Source: Coptis chinensis (lineage: Eukaryota; Streptophyta; Magnoliopsida; Ranunculales; Ranunculaceae). Taken from it: a DNA stretch of 64,000 nt. The DNA is taken from positions 17,647,501 through 17,711,500 of the forward strand of contig CM027381.1 of the NCBI GenBank assembly GCA_015680905.1, read 5' to 3'. Positions within the stretch are counted from its first letter, which is position 1. The number at the start of each line of letters is the position of its first letter. Shown here one piece after another: positions 9,859 through 21,118 of the stretch. A model generated the notes under the pieces. The model searched no databases, had not been told where the DNA came from, and saw only the letters and a list, made by a program, of their open reading frames with translations. A program made the position numbers and the translations under genes.

Positions 9859-12800
9859 CTAACTGCCCTTCAAGTACCTTAGTACCCATTTCACTGCCTC
9901 CCAATACTACTTCCCAGGATTTGCCATATACCTGCTTACAACACTAACTGCCTGTGAAATGTCTGGGCGTGTGCACACCATAGCATACAACAAACTGCCC
10001 ACAGCACTTGCATAAGGAACATTAGCCATATGCTTTTGTTCCTCCACCGAACTAGGAGAGAATTTAGCTGAAAGCCTAAAATGCCCAGTTAAAAGTGTGG
10101 AAACCGACTTTGCATTCTCCATACCAAATCGAGAAATTACTTTCTGAAGGTATTTCTTCTGAGATACAACTATCCATCGCTTCTTCCTATCTCTCTCAAT
10201 CTCCATGCCCAGTATCTTCTTGGCTCCACCTAAGTCTTTCATCTCAAACTCAGAGCTAAGTTGAGATTTCAACTTGTCTATCTCCACCATGCTTTTGGAA
10301 GCGATAAGCATGTCATCCACATAAAGCAGGAGATAGATGAAGTCATTACTACGAAGTCTACGAAAGTAAACACAACAGTCATACTTACTTCCGATATACT
10401 CATGTTGCATCATAAATGTGTCAAAGCGCTTGTACCATTGCCTGGGCGATTGCTTTAACCCATACAGTGACCGATTCAATTTGCATACATGATCTTCTTT
10501 CTCAGCAACAACAAACCCTTCAGGTTGTCTCATATAGATCTTTTCCTCCAAGTCCCCATGCAAAAAAGCAGTTTTCACATCAAGTTGCTCTAACTCCAAG
10601 TCGAAGTGAGCAACTAAACTTAATAACACACGAATGGAAGTATGTTTGACCACCAGGAAAAATACCTCATTGTAGTCGACTCCTTCCTTCTGTGAGAAAC
10701 TCTTTGCTACTACTCTTGCCTTGTACCCAATACTGTCGGACTCAGGAAGGACCTTTTCTTTCTGAACACCCATTTACTGCCGATAGTCTTTTTGCCCTTT
10801 AGCAATAAAACTAGGTCCCATGTGTGATTTTTATCAAAAGGCTCCATCTCTTCTTGCATAGCAACCAACCAATCTCTGTAATAAGCATCTCTAACAGCTT
10901 CCTTGAAACTATCTGGCTCATCATCTTCGATATTCAGTGCATATGCCACTAAATCCACCTGACCATAGTGCTTCACCGACTTCTCGTGCCCATACTTGTG
11001 CACTTCTTTAACTTGTTTCTTTGACCTAGGGTCAGCCAATACAAGTTGCGGATGCTCTTACTCTTCTTCCTGTTGTTGTGTGGTTCCATGATTTGGTACC
11101 TCATCATGAACCAACCAGTCATCTGCTGCATCAGACAACTCAAGCTCAGTGGCTTGAACTTCTATAGTCTCACCATTCGCCCGACTCTTTCCGGAAAGCC
11201 ATCGAAGATAACACGGAAGTCTCATCAAACGTAACATCTCTGCTGACCAGGAACTTGTGGTCTTCTAGACACCACAATCTATATCCCTTTACCCCATTTG
11301 TGAAGCCTAAGAATATGGCTTTCTTAGCTCTAGGATCTAGCTTGCTCTCCCTCACATGGTAGTAAGCGGTCGATCCAAACACTTCAGAAAGTACTATAAT
11401 CCGGTGGGTTACGACCACACCTCATAAGGTGTCTTGCAATCTATAGGCTGGAACTGGTGACCTATTATCTGGTAACACGTCATGGATAACCGTGATTGCC
11501 CAATACTCTTTTGCCTAGGACGGCATTAGACAACAAACATCTCGCTCTTTCAAGCAAGGTTCTATTCATCCTCTCGCCATTCCATTATCGGGCGTGCCCT
11601 AATCTGTCGATTAATGCGGCAATTCCTTATTGCACACAAAACTCTTGGAAAGGCCCATAGGTATACTCAGTACCATTGTCAGACCGTAGTGTCTTTACCT
11701 TCCTATCTGTGCAATTCTCAACCCTTGTCTTCCATTTATTCAATGTCTCAAACACTTCATCTTTCGTTTTCATCATATACACCCACACATAGCGGGTATG
11801 ATCATCAATGAATAATACATAATAACGGTTACCTCCTTTAGAAGCCACTCTGGAGGGTCCCCAAACATCTGTATGGACATAGTCAAGGATGTTTGTTGTC
11901 GTGTGCTTGCTTAACTTGAACTTGACTCTGCACTATTTCCCATAGACGCAATGCTCACAGAACCCCATACTTGGCTTCTTCAAGTCCTTCAAGAACCCTC
12001 GCTTGCACAACTCAAACAAACCATTTTCACTCATATGCCTTAGTCGCATATGCCACATCTTATGCATTCAGAATCATCACTACATGTAACCACTGCTACA
12101 TCATTTATCACCGTACTACCCATCAAAGTATACAAGGTTCCATGTCTTTGACCCTTCATAACAGTTAAAGAGCCACTGACAATCTTTAGGACTCCACCTT
12201 CGCCCATAAACTTGTGGCCTTTAGAATCCAAGGTACCAAGAGAAATAAGGTTTTTCTTTAGCTCAGGAACATGCCTTACATCAGTTAAAGTCCTCACTAC
12301 ACCATCATGCATCTTGATCCGTATAGTTCCAATTCCTACCGTCTTACAAGCAACGTCATTACCCATCAAAACGGAACCACCATCAATGCTCTCATAAGAA
12401 GTAAACCAATTTCTATTCGGGCACATATGGTAGGAACATCTGGAATCAAGAATCCACCTTTCGGCCATATAGTCTTGTGTGGACACACAGAGACTCAACT
12501 CGTCCCCTTCAGTGCATGAAGCATAACTTGCCTCAATTTTTGCCTTCCCTTTCTTCTTACCATCTCTCTTGTTCTCTTTCTTCGGGTGAGGACAATTACT
12601 TGCGTAATATCCCTTTTCATCGCAATTATAGCACTACACATGTGTCAAAGGCTTCTTTGACTTGGACCTAGACTTCTCATTGCTTGTAGAAGCCTTTTCA
12701 TACGACATTCCTCTTGCCACTAGCCCCTGACCTGCATCAATGCTATTCTCTACACGTGTCTTCTTCATCAACTCATAAGAAAGAAGAACACTCTGAACTT

Positions 12801-13329
12801 CGTTAAGATCAACGTCTTCTCTATTCATAAATGTAGTCATTAGATGCTCATAGTTTTCTGGCAAGGAGAATATTAAACATGTCGCTTGATCCTCATCATC
12901 CATCTTCATGCCCACATTCAAATAATCCGCTAAGTGCCGACGGAACTCACTAACGTGCTCTTGCATCGTTGAACCATCCACCATCATGTACCGATAAAGA
13001 CGCTTCTTAAGGTACATTTTGTTCGTCATGCTCTTGGTCATATATATAGACTCTTATTTGAGCCAAATACCGGCAGCGGTATTTTCTCCCATCACACTAT
13101 ACATGATCTCATTAGCAAGACATAACCGGATTAATGAACAAGCCTGAAGATCGAACTCTTCCCAATCATCATTACTCATACTCGCCGCCTCAGATTTAAT
13201 CCCCTTTAAAGCCTTGTGCAAACCTTGTTGGATGAGGATGTCCCTTACTTGGACTTGCCAAATCCCAAAGTTATTTTTCTCATTAAACTTCTCTACTTCA
13301 AACCTTGTGTTTGACATCTTGAAAGCCAT
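9859..13329 (-). pseudogene. Copia gag-pol pseudogene
   Basis: Gag starts at 13329 with MAFKMSNTRFEVEKFNEKNN and is cut by a stop near 13050. The knuckle region (about 12635-12590) reads [14 protein letters not shown], with Tyr where the zinc-binding His should be and a TAG stop just before it. The protease site (about 12455-12420) reads [12 protein letters not shown], where the family has Asp-Ser-Gly. Pre-integrase and integrase core follow (about 12040-11170, with FIDDHTRYVW and LRSDNGTEY). Reverse transcriptase (10773-9907) has the VKTAFLHGDLEE and LLLYVDDMLIAS blocks intact. Several frame breaks lie between 11850 and 10770. Mutated protease and knuckle show the gene is dead. Confidence 0.88.
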
Positions 13330-13440
13330 CTTTCAGGTTATACACAATAACCCAAAAAATAATTTCACTTCGGAATTTAATCGAACACCTTGTCTACCCA
13401 AATTTCGAGCACTAAACTCAAAATCCTAGGTCGTATACCT

Positions 13441-13454
13441 ATGCTCTGATACCA
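13441..13454 (-). other. Primer-binding site of Copia 2 (initiator Met-tRNA type)
   Basis: The minus strand reads TGGTATCAGAGCAT, complementary to the 3' end of initiator methionine tRNA and the standard primer site of plant Copia elements. It lies 7 bases inside the inferred LTR end, which is slightly further than usual. Confidence 0.85.
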
Positions 13455-13461
13455 ATTATTA

Positions 13462-14047
13462 TGAATAAATAACTGCGGAAACAATATTACCCACAACAAA
13501 TAGATCAATCCTACACAAGGATAGATCTTTCTCAATAGACAAGACTTCAACACTCTCCAAGTAATATCCCAACACTTCTCAATATCAAATAACAAGCATA
13601 CAAAGTAAAACAATTAATGTAAAAAAAGAACAAATCACAAGATGAGATATATCGTGGTTCGGCAATTTGCCTACGTCCACACTATGAGTTCCAAGCTTTA
13701 CTAGATGTCCGGAGTAACATATTACAAGTCTCTCAATTCACTCACAAAGAATGAACACTCAACTCACAAAGAATTGTTCACTTATAATCTCTCTCTTTCT
13801 TGGTTTTGAAAAAGTTAGGTTTCTACAGAAAAAACCTATATTTATACTATTTTAGAAAACTTCCGAAATAAGTCAAATTCGTGCTAAAAACGACCAGAAT
13901 CTCAAAAGGCAAAGTCAAGGCAAGGTCTTGTTGAAAGAGCACGGAGTTCGACCAAGACATGAGCGCGACCCACACCCTTGTCCAGGCAAAAAAGAGCGCA
14001 GGGTGCGCTCAAGCCTAAATAGAGAAAACTTCCTCTTTTTCTCTACA
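13462..14047 (-). mobile_element. LTR of Copia 2
   Basis: It is inferred to run from TGTAGAGAAAAAGAGG (minus strand, starting at 14047) to TTATTCA at 13462. It contains the phrase GTGGACGTAGGCAAATTGCC, typical of Copia LTRs that use a nearby TATA box (TATAAATATAGG on the minus strand near 13830-13845). Only one LTR remains, so the ends cannot be checked against a partner. Boundaries may be off by a few bases. Confidence 0.6.
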
Positions 14048-14051
14048 ATAG

Positions 14052-17000
14052 TCCGTGAGCGTAGCGAACTCTTGAGGTCGCTTTTCTAAAGTCTCTCAAA
14101 AAACCACTTGCTACATGTCACCCTCTCCTTTTTCCGACCGCACCCCAAAATCACTTAAAGCCTCCCAATCTCCTCCTGCGTTCTCTCCCAACCTCTCCCA
14201 AATCTCTCAACTTCTCCCTCAACTCTTCTCTCTCATTCTCATCACGGACTAATCTCTTACTCTCGTCAATAGTGGAACAACCTTGCGCGAACTCTCTCGT
14301 CGATGAGTGGAACAACACCTTCTTGCGAAAATAACTTGAAAGAAATTGAACACCTTGCTTGCGAAAATAACTTGAAAGAAATTGAAGGTGAATTTGTGTT
14401 AGAAAGCAGGGTAGACTTTATTTCTAATTTTTGTATGCAATTGCTTTCCTAATTTCACTTTCTTCCTCGTCTTGTTAATAGCAAAAATAAAAAATTGGGT
14501 TTTCTCTCACATTTATTGTTCTCTAGGCTGTTGTTGTCGCAAGCAAGAAATCTCTTATCCAGCGAAAAGGTGTTTTGGACACTACTCATTAAATTCTTGA
14601 AAAACTGGAAGCTCATTTGAGGGCAATCGATCATTTTCGAAAAACAGCTTTTCTTAAAATTCATGTTTGTTTTTTTACGTGATTTTGTGTGTCACTGTTT
14701 TTTTTGAAATCAATTGAGTTTTTACACTGAGTTTGTCTCCTTTAGCATGTTTTCTTGCACATCTACTGGGATGAAACAGTCAATACTATTCAGTATGAAG
14801 AACCATCATGAATCGGGCAGCCTGGGGGTTCATCTCATGCCTTTGTAGTATGTGTTTAGAAGCATGTTAGGGAAAAAAATATCAATTTATGAATTCTTTT
14901 TTATTACTTTTTAACTTGTTTAAACTTTTCAAAAAAATTAATGGAGTTTATTTTGTTGCATACATAGCCGACAATGAAAATTCATCTACAACTGTGCTAC
15001 CAGAGGGGACCGTATGATGTCTTTGTTGGTTGTTCTTGAAAGCATGCTCAAGAGATGGTCCTTCTTTAGGTAGTCTATTTTCCTTTTATCTTGTTTTTCT
15101 TATTTTTGCAGCTCAGTTTTTAGCATGTTTTAAAATCACATCGTACTTGGACGATGAGAGTCATTGTGCCGGCTGTGCTGCACTGCTGCCTGAAGGTTCA
15201 TTTCATTTCGAGGTGGTTCTTTTTGTAGAGGAGAAACCGTAATGATTTGCCATTGCTTATTAGATTTGACTTCCTAGCTTGGACGTGTCCCAACCTGTAC
15301 CAAAACATTTATGTTTTCAAAATGGTATTAATATCTTGAATTAAGTAGTAAAGAAGCTACTCATTGCTTTCTCATCCCAACTGGCCCTTAAACTTTTTCA
15401 AAACAATCCGGGATTTGTCGGTATTGTATCATGTTGAATCCTTAATGCAGCATTTCTTGAATATGCTTATAAATCTCATATATGAAAGCATGGTTTTTCA
15501 TGTAGTAATCAAAATATCAAACTTTCTATGTAGGCTGAACAAAGGGCGCGAGAAGAAAGCGACAAGTTAAGTCAACAAGAGCGTGAAAATATTTCAGAAA
15601 ATCGAAGGAGGAATTTGGTGTGTACTTCCTTCTTTACTTATTTATGAAACTTGATTGGAGACTTTTTACCAAGATATACCTCTTGACTTCTTTACTTTTG
15701 TACTATGGCTGAAATAAAGGAAACAGACCTTCCAAATAATTTACCTAGCAGTTGATCTCCATCATAGCCTAATTCCTCTTATGTTTACTGCAGACTCTCC
15801 GACCTCGGGGATAGCTGCCAAGGTAGAAGAAAAAAAACTCGAGTTGCTCTTTCTCAAGTGGAGCGAGCACCATAAAATACTTGGCAATTATTTCAGGTAA
15901 ATTTTCATATGATTAGATGTGCTATTTCATAAGGTGATTTTGCTGCTGGGAGGTTGTATTCATGACAACAATTGAGTCACGGTCCGAGTATAATCTCCTT
16001 GTGTATAGCTATGGATGGTGCTGATGTCCAGTGTAATTTTGTTATTTTCACATTGTTTTGGGAAAAGACATTAGTTTGCCTTAGTTCCTTCAGTCAACTT
16101 TTTAGGCATGCTATACTTTGAAAATTTCTTAACGTATAATGTAGTTTTCTTAGATGAGATGTTCTTAGAATTATTTTTAAAATGTATTATTTTTTTCCTT
16201 TTATTCTCTTTTGCAGTTTCTTAGTTTTGAATAATTTTCCTATGCAACATTACCTCTCCATGTTTTATATTCATGCCTACAATGTCTTCAAGCGTGAGAG
16301 CTAACTCCCCCTTCCCCAGATATGGCTTCCATTCAGATTATCATCTCGCTGTGCAATATTTGGCGTATTTGGTGTTATCTTTTACTCTTGCCAAATATGA
16401 ATAGTTGTATGCTTCTGTCCTATAACGACACATTTATTATGTGTACTTCCTTTGCGCTATTTTCCCTGTATATTTCTTTATATATATCATTCATGCATGT
16501 TCTACCATGTCATGTCCCAATAACCCAATAGAAGGGATGCAAGTAGGCTTACGGCTAGTGGGTTACACCACTGGTGTCGGTGTCGAAAGCCCCAACCACA
16601 TCACCAACTAAAGATCTATTAGCGTTTACACTTCTGGGGAGGTTTGAAGATGTGGAACCAAGCCTTATTAGATGCATAAACCAAATCTCTATATGTTTAA
16701 ATCATGATTCAGAATTTTTGTTTGTTTATGTCAACTGCATATAAGTCCAATTTTAAATTTTGAAATGTATTTTTACTTTAAATTTGTTAGAAATATTATC
16801 CAAAAGGAATAACAAGAATTAAGATACAACTTTACTCTATCATTTTCAAACAATTCAACAAATAAAAGCAACCTAATCGTTATATAGATTAACTTGATTA
16901 AATATCTATATTCATGGAGCTAACCATTTTCTTCTGTCTTTACAGCTGCAGTTTTTTGGCTCTAGGTCGTTATGTTATTGTGGATTTTTTTTTAAAAGGA

Positions 17001-17714
17001 AGCGGTATGTTTTCATTCAGATTTGTGGTATTCCTAATCCTGCAACAAATATTTTCGTGGCCTCTAACTACCCGTTTTCATTACAATATATTTCCAAAGC
17101 TAACCACTATTTGTTTTGTCCTTGCAGGCTCAGTTCTTTTGGGTATTTTTTGGTTCTAAGTCTTTCTGTTTCTTGGAGATATTTTTGTCAAAGAAATTGG
17201 TATGTATTCATTCGCATTTGCTTTACTCTTGTTTTAAATTGTTTTCAGTTTGAAACTACTATTTACATGGTAATGCAATTGGTGGAGACGGTCTTATATA
17301 AATCGTGCATTCCTCGTTAATATTCATGCAATTCTCTTGCGCTTAATATTCTAAATATATCCTAATACATTAGTTACTTTGGGTGCATTTAATAGGTGGG
17401 TAATAATGGTCCAAATTTCATTATTTCATTTAGATATAACAAAGTAAGTGGTCATATTTATGTTTCATATATATTGCAAGTTTTTCACATTTATAACAAC
17501 CACGGTTGAAATAATAAGTTTGAAGTAGTTCAACTTTATAGTTTTTATCCGTTTACTCAACTTTTCCTGCCTTAACTTCTTGTTAGAGAAAAGAAACATA
17601 ATTCCTAAACAAAACTTTCAACTATTTAATGCCCATGTAGGGATTTCAATTGACACGACATAAGAAGGCTTCCCTCTCGTCCCTCCTTTTCCACTCTCAG
17701 TGTTTTAATGCACA
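14052..17714 (+). other. Helitron 5' region, no intact gene
   Basis: This AT-rich region has many short frames and intron-like tracts but no recognised domain. One stretch at about 15533-15617 is exon-like: preceded by CTATGTAG and coding EQRAREESDKLSQQERENIS, a charged sequence like the basic N-terminal parts of Helitron proteins. A 36-bp tandem duplication (unit starting CTTGCGAAAATAACTTGAAA at 14322 and 14358) lies near the 5' end. It may carry a captured host fragment, but none was identified. Confidence 0.4.
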
Positions 17715-19090
17715 ATGGATGCAGCTGAGGAAGGTTTTCCAGTAACACTGCACCAAATTGATAGGTTCTTTGGTAGATTTTATAGTCGTCGGAATCGACA
17801 TACTCCCCTACCAACTACTACTCGGCCGCGTCTTCATAATCGTCGGCCCCGTAACTCTTTCGCCCAACTTTCAACATGCATCGGGAGATTAGACTGCCTA
17901 CCAGAAATTGCATATCCAACTACTAGAAGACGTACAATACGTTCCAGACATACTTCTTCTCGGATTATGACGGCAGTGGCATCTCAACCTGAGAGTTCAA
18001 TGCATACTCATAGGATACCTGATCAGCCAGAATCCTCTATAAGTAATCACATGGTTAGAAATTATGCAGAAATCTCTTCAGCAAGGGAGAGGGTCGATGA
18101 TCTAGATGAAAATTGCCCGCTCATGGAATGGGTTCGTATGCTTGGAAATCCTGCACAAAATTCTTTGCCAAGGGAGACTATATCTGATTTACCAGAAAAT
18201 CTACCCCATATGCAAAGGGTTGACAATCTACCAGATCCAACAGAGACTTCAAGAGGTTATGATAGGGTAGGAAGTCAAGCAGATAAATCTTTGCAACTAG
18301 ATAGTGTATCTGATTTTGATTTAGCAGATAATTGTCCCCTCATTCAGTGGCTCCGTAATCCAAGGGTTGCAGGCCCAGTTGATAATATTTGCCTGACACC
18401 GTTTCATGCTGAACCTTCTAGACATAATTCTTTGCAAAGAAGTTGGGGTTCCAATCATAACAGCATTTCCCACACAAGGCAACGGGTGGAGCAACACACA
18501 AGGCAACGGGTGGAGCAAAAAAGGGCTAAAAATACTGCAAAAAAGAAAAGAGCCCGTGCAAAACAGACAAGTGAGCAGCATGCATCGACCCAGTCAATTA
18601 ATAGTGCTAGAAGAAAACTTGCACGCATTGGCGAAACCTACAAGCACCGAGATGCTAATCGTCGCCTAGACACTGCTCGTAAAGCTTTCGCTCGTGCATT
18701 GCACATGGACGAAGTACGAAATTCCAGACAAACTCATAGAAGATCAGCATTTGTAAGGCAAAACCCTGTTGAAAGGGTTGTTCAAAACGCCTTTACCAGA
18801 AAGCAGAGTTGTTGGCTTAAGAGTTGCACGTCAAACAATTGCCCGTCAAAGAGTTGTTATTGCTCGTCAAAGAGTTATTTCACAAAACGTTGTTCATCAA
18901 AGACTTCCTGGTGTTCAACTGATGGTGTGTGAAGACAATATCCGTGAAAACCCTGATATGCCACCTACTATAGACGACTACATACCACTCTCCAACGCAC
19001 AAGTATTTAGAAAATCATGCAATGATATTTCATGGGTCAGTTGTCCTCTATGCAAAAGAAAATTTCCCGATCTAAAGATTTTTGCAGGTA
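17715..19090 (+). pseudogene. Helitron N-terminal ORF, basic and Arg-rich
   Basis: The open frame 17715-18932 starts MDAAEEGFPVTLHQIDRFFG and is rich in Arg, Asn and Ser. It has a repeated NCPLMEWVRM / NCPLIQWLRN block (about 18112 and 18333) and a basic segment with HTRQRVEQ twice in tandem (about 18475-18515). Near 18775 the reading continues in another frame (RVARQTIARQRVVIARQRV..), reaching a Cys pair CPLCKRKFPD at about 19042-19071 before a GTATTT donor-like site. The frame change is either a frameshift or an unrecognised intron. It is the likely N-terminal part of the Rep/helicase polyprotein. Confidence 0.6.
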
Positions 19091-19206
19091 TTTGCTTTTC
19101 TTTGTATATTTTCTAGGAATATGTTAACCTCGCTTATAACAATAATTGATGGTATTTGTACCTCTTGCAAGTTGGATAACGGGCCAACACCGACGTGGCA
19201 TGTTAG

Positions 19207-21118
19207 GTGTTAACAATTCAATGGATCGGGCATTGTACCTCTAGAACTGTCTCATTTGTCGATTTAGAAAGAATTCTCATTGCCGGGGTGCACCCCATGA
19301 TAATCGTGTATCGTGTTAGGGGTCAACAATACAAGTACGATGGTAATGTGATCAATTTTTCCCAAGATGTCAATCGATTGCCAATTTGTTCTTCCATTGA
19401 AGCCCCGCTGATTTGTCTGCAATTCTTGTCGTTAATAGAAGGGGGCCACATGCAAGCAAGGAATTTTGTGTTCGGCGAGAATTTGTACGCACAGCCTTGG
19501 TTTGGTTGAAAACTTATCATCGGTACTATAATGATATAATTATTGACGATGGAACTATCGAAGGACTACCTGTAGATGGACAACCTAATGACCTACCACA
19601 TATGTCCCGACTTGTGGAAGATATCGACGAGGATGTTTCTGCCGTACCTAGGGAAGCCGATGACGATGACGGGCCACCTCATTTGGATAACCAGGATTTG
19701 CACATTGATGAGTTTCATGCTGTTGGAACTATTTCTATTGCGGCAGATCCCAATCAACAAGCACGTCTCCAGAGGGCATTTATGGTACCAAGTGTAGATC
19801 AAACTAATGTTCATATGCCTTTAACAACTCACATCATTGATGAGTTTTCAACCCCAGGGTATATTGCTATGGCATTTCCAACTTTGTTTCCTTACGGTGA
19901 TGCTGATCTACGTCAAGCTCGCCAGCGCAAAGTTAATCCATTGCCGTACTTCCAGTTTTTTATGAAATATCATGATGGGCGTTTTGCTAGAGATACGAGG
20001 TTCCGCTACTTTGCTTGGAACTCTCTTTCAAGGTGGCAGGCACTTTCTTTAGGCGATGTTTTTGTGAGGAAGAATCCAGGGGATGCTGAGTTGTCAATTG
20101 AGGAAATTCGAAATATGGTTTCGTCCGGGGACAAGCAATTAGCTAATCGTGTCTCTTACTTTGCTAACAACATTCGTGGTACCCGGTCTTATTGGTATAC
20201 AAGATTGAAAGAGTTGACTGCCATGGTTAAACAGTTAGGTGCACCAACCATTTTCTTCACACTCAGCGCTGCTGACATGCAATGGCCAGAACTGTTTCGT
20301 ATTTTAGATCCTTCTAATGATCTTGAAAGGATGTCTCCTTTAGATAAAAGAAGGGGACGCACAAAATTAATTAATGATAACCCAAATGTTGTCGCTTGGT
20401 TCTTTCAAGCAAGAGTGGAATTCTTCTTCGGGATTACTTACGAAAGTGAAGTTCTCGTGGTTGATCATTGGTACCGGTTTGAGTGGCAAAATCGTGGTAG
20501 TGGTCATGTTCATGGATTTCTTTGGCTAGCGGATGCTCCGGATGTTACTAAGATTGCTACAAGTGCTATCGATAGATCTAATGTCATTGAATATTTTGAT
20601 AGGCTTGTTTGCCTTTGTGAACCCGGAACCCCAAAGATGTCTAGAAATCTGCAAAGACCATCCTTGTGCACGACTTTGCCACTCGATTTACAACTTGATA
20701 CTGAGACGAAGATGACTATGTTTCGTTGGTCAATTGGGTCATCGCGACACTCTATATGTGGGAGTCATTGTTTTGCGCTTACACAAAACAACCAAACAAA
20801 TGGTATGTCGCTTTAGATACCCATTTGATGTAATTGGTCGATCGAAGATTGTAGAAGAGCCTTCCAACAATAACATGTATCGTTTCCTCGGCTGCCGAAT
20901 GATGAACTAGTGTGTTCCCACAATCGAAGATTTTGCGAACTGGCGTGCAAACATTGATTGGTCGCTGTCATTCTTTCGGTCTAACTGTTTGTCAATTACA
21001 TTGCTAAATACGCTAAATCTGAACCGACTTCAAAAAGTTTGGAGATACTTTTCAAGATATTGTTGAAGATTTTCATCGACCCTGTCAAAATGCAAGATCT
21101 GCTTTCAAGCGGCTACTT
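19207..21118 (+). pseudogene. Helitron Rep (Helitron-like N) with HUH and Y2 motifs
   Basis: Rep nicks and joins single strands for rolling-circle transposition. The first block, ILIAGVHPMIIVYRVRGQQY.. (19270-19400), shifts frame at about 19405 into the main frame (to 20816). That frame holds FPTLFPYGDADLRQ, the FARDTRFRYFAWN block, and the HUH motif in GSGHVHGFLWLAD (about 20500-20538). The frame is lost after about 20640. The two-tyrosine motif NYIAKYAKSEP appears in a different frame at 20994-21026, followed by another shift into the helicase frame. At least three shifts separate HUH, Y2 and helicase, so no full-length Rep can be made from this copy. Confidence 0.85.

Larger units (their letters stand above)
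9859..14047 (-). mobile_element. Copia retrotransposon 2, reverse orientation, 3' part missing
   Basis: On the minus strand the order is LTR (14047-13462), primer-binding site, gag, protease, integrase and reverse transcriptase, then an abrupt stop after the R-Y-L-K-G-S block that precedes RNase H. RNase H and the 3' LTR are lost at the junction with Copia 1. The large Helitron begins only 4 bp outside the LTR edge. The gene order is that of Copia (integrase before reverse transcriptase). Confidence 0.85.
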
